DNA from: Lachnospiraceae bacterium Zagget2
Lineage (GTDB): Bacteria > Bacillota > Clostridia > Lachnospirales > Lachnospiraceae
Length of the DNA: 36,600 bases
Reading direction: 5' to 3'
Assembly (NCBI GenBank): GCA_001941045.1
Contig: MSHD01000058.1
Span: forward strand, 1-36,600
Part shown: positions 32,948 through 36,600 of the stretch, in pieces
How the letters are laid out: every line of letters starts with the position of its first letter
Numbering within the stretch: position 1 is the stretch's first letter
The notes under the pieces: model-generated
Seen by the model: the letters and a program-made list of their open reading frames with translations, nothing else
Databases searched by the model: none
Told to the model about the DNA's origin: nothing
Made by a program: the position numbers and the translations under genes

Positions 32948-33305
32948 AGATTACCTCGCCTTCAGTCGCAATATTTCGGAAATACGCATACCACGCCTTT
33001 TTCTGCTCGAACTCCGAAAATGGTAAACTCACAAAATTGACCACCGCGAAATATTTCATTGCCAAAGCCGTAGCTATACTGGCAAGACCATCGTCATATT
33101 TCTTTGCTTCTATACGATCGCACCTGGTAATGATCGCTATGTCAATATCGGAGTCTTCCGAATAGTCTCCTCTGGAGCAGGAGCCATATAATATGATTTC
33201 TATAACGTCATCTTTCATTAACTGACGTATCATCTTTGTGGCTTCGTCTTTTACCTTTTCAATAATGTCATCATTTAAAGCCAGATCCTCTATGCAGTTT
33301 CCCAT
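32940..33305 (-). CDS. MNT-type nucleotidyltransferase (antitoxin partner)
   Basis: This 121-aa minimal nucleotidyltransferase carries the intact motif G-S-C-S-R-G-D-Y-S-E-D-S-D-I-D near residues 40-54, which is the G-S-x10-D-x-D active site. Family members add AMP to the HEPN partner and neutralise it. The ATG at 33305 follows GCAGGAGG; the upstream in-frame start at 33368 has none. It is the first gene inside the right end of the element, about 200 bp from attR. Confidence 0.88.
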   Translation of the reverse strand: MGNCIEDLALNDDIIEKVKDEATKMIRQLMKDDVIEIILYGSCSRGDYSEDSDIDIAIITRCDRIEAKKYDDGLASIATALAMKYFAVVNFVSLPFSEFEQKKAWYAYFRNIATEGEVIYG

Positions 33306-33375
33306 AGCACCAGCCTCCTGCAAATCTTTCTTTAGAGTATACCATAAACAGCAGCTATCCACCACCAAAATTATT

Positions 33376-33398
33376 CTGCTACACAGTTTTTACACAGT
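33376..33398 (+). repeat. Right arm-type repeat of the attachment site
   Basis: Identical to 2779-2801 and in the same orientation, 106 bp inside the attR core. Confidence 0.65.
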
Positions 33399-33504
33399 CA
33401 CCCATAATTCTTGATGATTCAGGATAAACCAAAGGAGCCGTTCCACCCTTTATAAATAAGCAAAAACAGCCCCTGATACATCCTGGTAAATCTTAATTTT
33501 CACA

Positions 33505-33545
33505 AGTTTTGTTTTAGGTCAGGAAGGTCTCGAACTGACCAATAA
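33505..33545. repeat. attR core (41-bp direct repeat)
   Basis: Identical to attL at 2667-2707. It duplicates the queT leader hairpin and A-rich tail. On the minus strand it now lies upstream of the MNT-HEPN pair instead of queT. Confidence 0.92.
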
Positions 33546-33572
33546 TCTTATGATTTTACATCTGCCGCACAA
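33545..33572 (-). promoter_or_regulatory. Candidate original queT promoter, now facing into the element
   Basis: On the minus strand TTGTGC (33567-33572) and TAAGAT (33545-33550) are separated by 16 bp and end right at the leader sequence. At attL the equivalent -10 reads CAAGCT and the -35 region is element DNA. The boxes are imperfect, so this is tentative. Confidence 0.35.
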
Positions 33573-33590
33573 GCGGCTCCTTATCTATAG

Positions 33591-36161
33591 CTATGCTCTC
33601 TTTCTTCCGCAGCACTGCTTGTATTTCTTTCCGCTGCCGCAGGGGCAGGGGTCATTCGGATAGACTTTTTCCGTCGCCCGCTGCACAGGTTTCTTTGCCA
33701 GCGACTCGTCCTTATTGGTACCGGTCACCTGCGCGACCTCCTCACGCTCGGCCTTCTCCTCGATCTTCACATGCATGAGCAATCGGACCGTATCCTCCTG
33801 GATGCCGGAAGTCATCTCGTCGAACATCTCATAGCCGCTCATCTTGTACTCCACGAGCGGGTCTCGCTGTCCGTAGGCCTGCAGGCCGATGCCCTGGCGC
33901 AGCTGCTCCATATCGTCGATGTGATTCATCCACTTGCGGTCGATCACCTTCAGCAGGAACACGCGCTCCAGTTCACGGATCATCTCCGGATTCGGGAATT
34001 CAGCTTCTTTTGCCTCGTAGAGCCTGGTTCCTTCCTGCTTCAGGGCGTGCTTCAGCTCCGCCTTATTCCCACAGTTCAGCCGCTCTGCTGTGATCGGCTC
34101 GAAGGGAATGATCGGGAGCAGCGTCTCATTCAGTCCGGACAGATCCCACTCCTCGGGCTCCTGATCCTCGCCGATGAAAGCGTCCACCGCGCGCTCCACC
34201 ACATCGGAAATCATCTTGTAAATGGAATCCCGCATGCTCTCGCCGTCAAGCACCCGGCGGCGCTCGCCGTAGATGATCTCCCTCTGCTCGTTCATGACCT
34301 GGTCATACTCGAGCAGATTTTTACGGATTCCGAAGTTATTATTCTCGATCTTGGTCTGCGCCTTCTCGATCGCGCCGGACAGCATCTTGTGCTCGATCTG
34401 CTCGTTCTCCGGCACACCCAGCGCGTTGAACATGCTCATCAGGCGTTCAGAGCCGAACAACCGCATCAGATCGTCCTCAAGCGAAATATAGAAACGGGAT
34501 TCACCCGGGTCTCCCTGTCTGCCGGAGCGTCCGCGCAGCTGATTGTCGATACGCCGCGCCTCGTGGCGCTCGGTGCCGATAATCTTCAGGCCTCCGGCGG
34601 CTTTCGCCTCCTCGTCAAGCTGAATATCGGTACCACGACCGGCCATATTCGTCGCGATCGTCACCGCACCATGCTGTCCGGCCAGTGCGACGATCTCCGC
34701 CTCGCGCTCATGGAACTTTGCGTTCAGCACCTCATGCTGGATGCCGCGCTTCGTGAGCAGCTTGCTCAGCTCCTCCGACGCCTCGATCGTGATCGTACCG
34801 ACCAGGATCGGCTGTCCCTTGGCGTGCGCCTCCTCGATCGCGTTGCAGACCGCATAGAGCTTTTCCTTCTTCGTCTTGTAGACCGCGTCCTGCAGATCCT
34901 GGCGGATCACCGGCTTGTTCGTGGGAATCTCCACGACGTCCATGCCGTAGATCGCGCGGAACTCCTGCTCCTCGGTCAGCGCCGTACCGGTCATACCGCA
35001 CTTTTTCTTATATTTATTGAAGAAATTCTGGAAAGTAATCGTGGCGAGCGTCTTGCTCTCGCGCTTCACCTTCACATGCTCCTTCGCCTCGATCGCCTGG
35101 TGCAGGCCGTCCGAATAGCGGCGGCCCGGCATGATACGTCCGGTGAACTCGTCGACGATGAAAATCTGGTCGTCCTTCACCACGTAGTCCTGGTCGCGGA
35201 ACATCAGATTATTTGCGCGCAGCGCCAGATCCATGTTGTGCTGGATCTCGAGGTTCTCCGCGTCGGCAAGATTCTCGATCTTGAAGAACTGCTCGACCTT
35301 TTTGATGCCGTCCGCAGTCAGGTGAACGATCTTATCCTTCTCATTGACAATGAAATCTCCGGTCTCCTCAATCTCCTCGCCCATGATGGCGTCCATCTTC
35401 GAGAATTCCTTGCTGGCCTCGCCGCGCTTCAGCGTATGCGCCACATAATCGCAGAGCTCGTAGAGCTTCGTCGACTTGCCGCTCTGCCCGGAAATGATGA
35501 GCGGCGTGCGCGCCTCGTCGATCAGAATTGAGTCGATCTCGTCGATGATCGCGTAGTGCAGCTCGCGCTGTACAAGCTGCTCCTTGTAGATCACCATATT
35601 GTCGCGCAGGTAATCAAAGCCCAGCTCATTATTCGTAATATAAGTAATATCGCAGTTGTAGGCCGCACGGCGCTCCTCCTTCGTCGAGGAGTTCAGCACG
35701 ACGCCCACGGTCAGCCCGAGGAACTCGTGCACCTTTCCCATCCAGTTCGCGTCACGATTTGCCAGGTAGTCGTTGACCGTTACGATGTGGACGCCCTTGC
35801 CCTCCAGCGCATTCAGGTAAGCGGGGAGCGTCGACACCAGCGTCTTTCCTTCACCGGTCTTCATCTCGGCGATGCGGCCCTGATGAAGAATCATGCCGCC
35901 GATCAGCTGCACACGATAATGCTCCATCCCGAGCACACGCTTCGCCGCCTCACGCACCGTCGCGAAGGCCTCCGGCAGCAGGTCATCCAGCGTCTCGCCA
36001 TCCGCCAGACGCTGGCGATACTGGCGCGTCAGATCCCGCAGCTCCTCATCGCTTCGCGCCTGCATCTGCGGGCGCAGCTGCTCGATCCGGTCGATCGTCG
36101 GATTAATCAGCTTCAGCTCCCGCTCACTATGGGTTCCAAATAATTTACTGAAAACACTCAT
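33591..36161 (-). CDS. secA: Preprotein translocase ATPase SecA
   Basis: This 856-aa SecA is complete. It has M-K-T-G-E-G-K-T (Walker A) near residue 100, [10 protein letters not shown] near 208, G-R-G-T-D-I near 496, helicase motif VI with R-G-R-S-G-R-Q-G near 535, and the C-terminal zinc-binding [14 protein letters not shown] that contacts SecB or ribosomes. It powers protein export through SecYEG. It follows hpf by 11 bp. A GCCGC/GCGGC hairpin at 33564-33577 lies downstream but lacks a T run. The gene is a host gene just outside the element. Confidence 0.98.
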   Translation of the reverse strand: MSVFSKLFGTHSERELKLINPTIDRIEQLRPQMQARSDEELRDLTRQYRQRLADGETLDDLLPEAFATVREAAKRVLGMEHYRVQLIGGMILHQGRIAEMKTGEGKTLVSTLPAYLNALEGKGVHIVTVNDYLANRDANWMGKVHEFLGLTVGVVLNSSTKEERRAAYNCDITYITNNELGFDYLRDNMVIYKEQLVQRELHYAIIDEIDSILIDEARTPLIISGQSGKSTKLYELCDYVAHTLKRGEASKEFSKMDAIMGEEIEETGDFIVNEKDKIVHLTADGIKKVEQFFKIENLADAENLEIQHNMDLALRANNLMFRDQDYVVKDDQIFIVDEFTGRIMPGRRYSDGLHQAIEAKEHVKVKRESKTLATITFQNFFNKYKKKCGMTGTALTEEQEFRAIYGMDVVEIPTNKPVIRQDLQDAVYKTKKEKLYAVCNAIEEAHAKGQPILVGTITIEASEELSKLLTKRGIQHEVLNAKFHEREAEIVALAGQHGAVTIATNMAGRGTDIQLDEEAKAAGGLKIIGTERHEARRIDNQLRGRSGRQGDPGESRFYISLEDDLMRLFGSERLMSMFNALGVPENEQIEHKMLSGAIEKAQTKIENNNFGIRKNLLEYDQVMNEQREIIYGERRRVLDGESMRDSIYKMISDVVERAVDAFIGEDQEPEEWDLSGLNETLLPIIPFEPITAERLNCGNKAELKHALKQEGTRLYEAKEAEFPNPEMIRELERVFLLKVIDRKWMNHIDDMEQLRQGIGLQAYGQRDPLVEYKMSGYEMFDEMTSGIQEDTVRLLMHVKIEEKAEREEVAQVTGTNKDESLAKKPVQRATEKVYPNDPCPCGSGKKYKQCCGRKRA

Positions 36162-36172
36162 TTCCTATGTCC

Positions 36173-36600
36173 TTATACGTCCGGCTCCATGATGCCGTAG
36201 GTGCCGCCCTTTCTCTTATAAACCACATTGATCTCATCCGTTTCCGCGTTCACGAACGCGAAGAAGCTGTGTCCGAGCAGCTCCATCTGGATGCAGGCGT
36301 CCTCCGGATACATCGGCTTGATATCAAATTTCTTCGAGCGGATGATCTGAATATCCTGATCCTCCACTTCCTTTTCCAGAAATTCCTTCTGGAAATTTCC
36401 TCCGTCCTGCTGCCGCGCCACAAGCTTGTTCTTGTACTTGCGCAGCTGACGCTCGATCACTTCCTCGACCAGATCGATCGAGACATACATATCCGTACTC
36501 GACTGCTCCGAACGGATAATATTTCCCTTGACCGGAATCGTCACCTCGATTTTCTGACGTTCCTTTTCCACACTCAGAGTTACATGAATCTCTGTGTCAG
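36173..36600 (-). CDS. hpf: Ribosome hibernation promoting factor (long HPF), 5' end outside window
   Basis: The C-terminal domain is complete: F-D-I-K-P-M-Y-P-E-D-A-C-I-Q-M-E-L-L-G-H and F-V-N-A-E-T-D-E-I-N-V-V-Y-K-R-K-G-G-T-Y-G-I are the dimerisation motifs of long HPF in Firmicutes, which pairs ribosomes into 100S particles. The frame stays open to the window edge (D-T-E-I-H-V-T-L-S-V), so the apparent GTG start at 36571 is only internal. The gene lies directly upstream of secA, as in many Clostridia. Confidence 0.93.
   Translation of the reverse strand, partial: DTEIHVTLSVEKERQKIEVTIPVKGNIIRSEQSSTDMYVSIDLVEEVIERQLRKYKNKLVARQQDGGNFQKEFLEKEVEDQDIQIIRSKKFDIKPMYPEDACIQMELLGHSFFAFVNAETDEINVVYKRKGGTYGIMEPDV

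Noticed and set aside
33564-33577. Rho-independent terminator after secA
   Set aside because: The GCCGC/GCGGC hairpin is short and is not followed by a T run on the minus strand; read-through towards the element is likely.
33771-35531. A 586-codon open frame on the plus strand opposite secA
   Set aside because: It lies wholly antisense to a complete secA, has no ribosome site or recognisable domain, and reflects codon bias in the GC-rich host gene.
1-36600. CRISPR arrays or insertion sequences
   Set aside because: No regularly spaced repeats or transposase genes were found; the repeats present are att sites, promoter boxes and hsdS cassettes.

Overview
The window looks like the chromosome of a spore-forming Firmicute, probably a Lachnospiraceae/Clostridia relative. 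The evidence is an orphan spoVAE, a queT-type transporter, secA and hpf with clostridial features, strong AGGAGG ribosome sites throughout, and a GC-rich host backbone with more AT-rich inserted DNA. Taxonomy is inferred from protein style only.

Host backbone, left (1-2666): a DUF1653 gene and an Mrp-type ATPase in one operon, tRNA-Trp, spoVAE (+), and queT (-). Host backbone, right (33546-36600): secA and the 3' part of hpf, both on the minus strand. These flanks were once contiguous (hpf-secA-queT). They are now split by a mobile element of about 30.8 kb bounded by a perfect 41-bp direct repeat at 2667-2707 and 33505-33545. The repeat lies in the 5' leader of queT, so the integration site is a regulatory leader and not a tRNA gene. 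Each end also carries the same 23-bp arm-type repeat just inside the core.

Element, left to right: tyrosine integrase and excisionase; a gene remnant; a large protein resembling DUF927-type ATPases but lacking a normal P-loop; a DUF5688 protein; a recombination module (Rad52-like annealing protein, SSB, YqaJ-type exonuclease); DUF932; ParB and ParA; and several very small proteins. Next comes an eight-gene minus-strand operon (14165-20049) headed by a WYL regulator. It encodes unrecognised soluble, acidic, glycine-zipper membrane and multi-pass membrane proteins plus a TerB-like protein. This is the best candidate for an undescribed system. An XRE regulator and a membrane protein follow.

The right half of the element holds a phase-variable type I restriction-modification locus (hsdR, hsdM, a DUF1016 nuclease-fold gene and hsdS). 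It has one expressed hsdS, one promoterless truncated hsdS in inverted orientation, one extra half-hsdS cassette, and a tyrosine recombinase between them whose gene is split by an eight-T tract. Beyond it lie an excisionase-like protein, a Rep-like protein, a second excisionase-like protein and a HEPN/MNT toxin-antitoxin pair next to the right end.

No conjugation genes and no phage capsid, terminase or tail genes are recognisable. The element therefore looks like an integrated plasmid-like or satellite-like unit carrying partition, recombination and defence functions, and it may need a helper to move.
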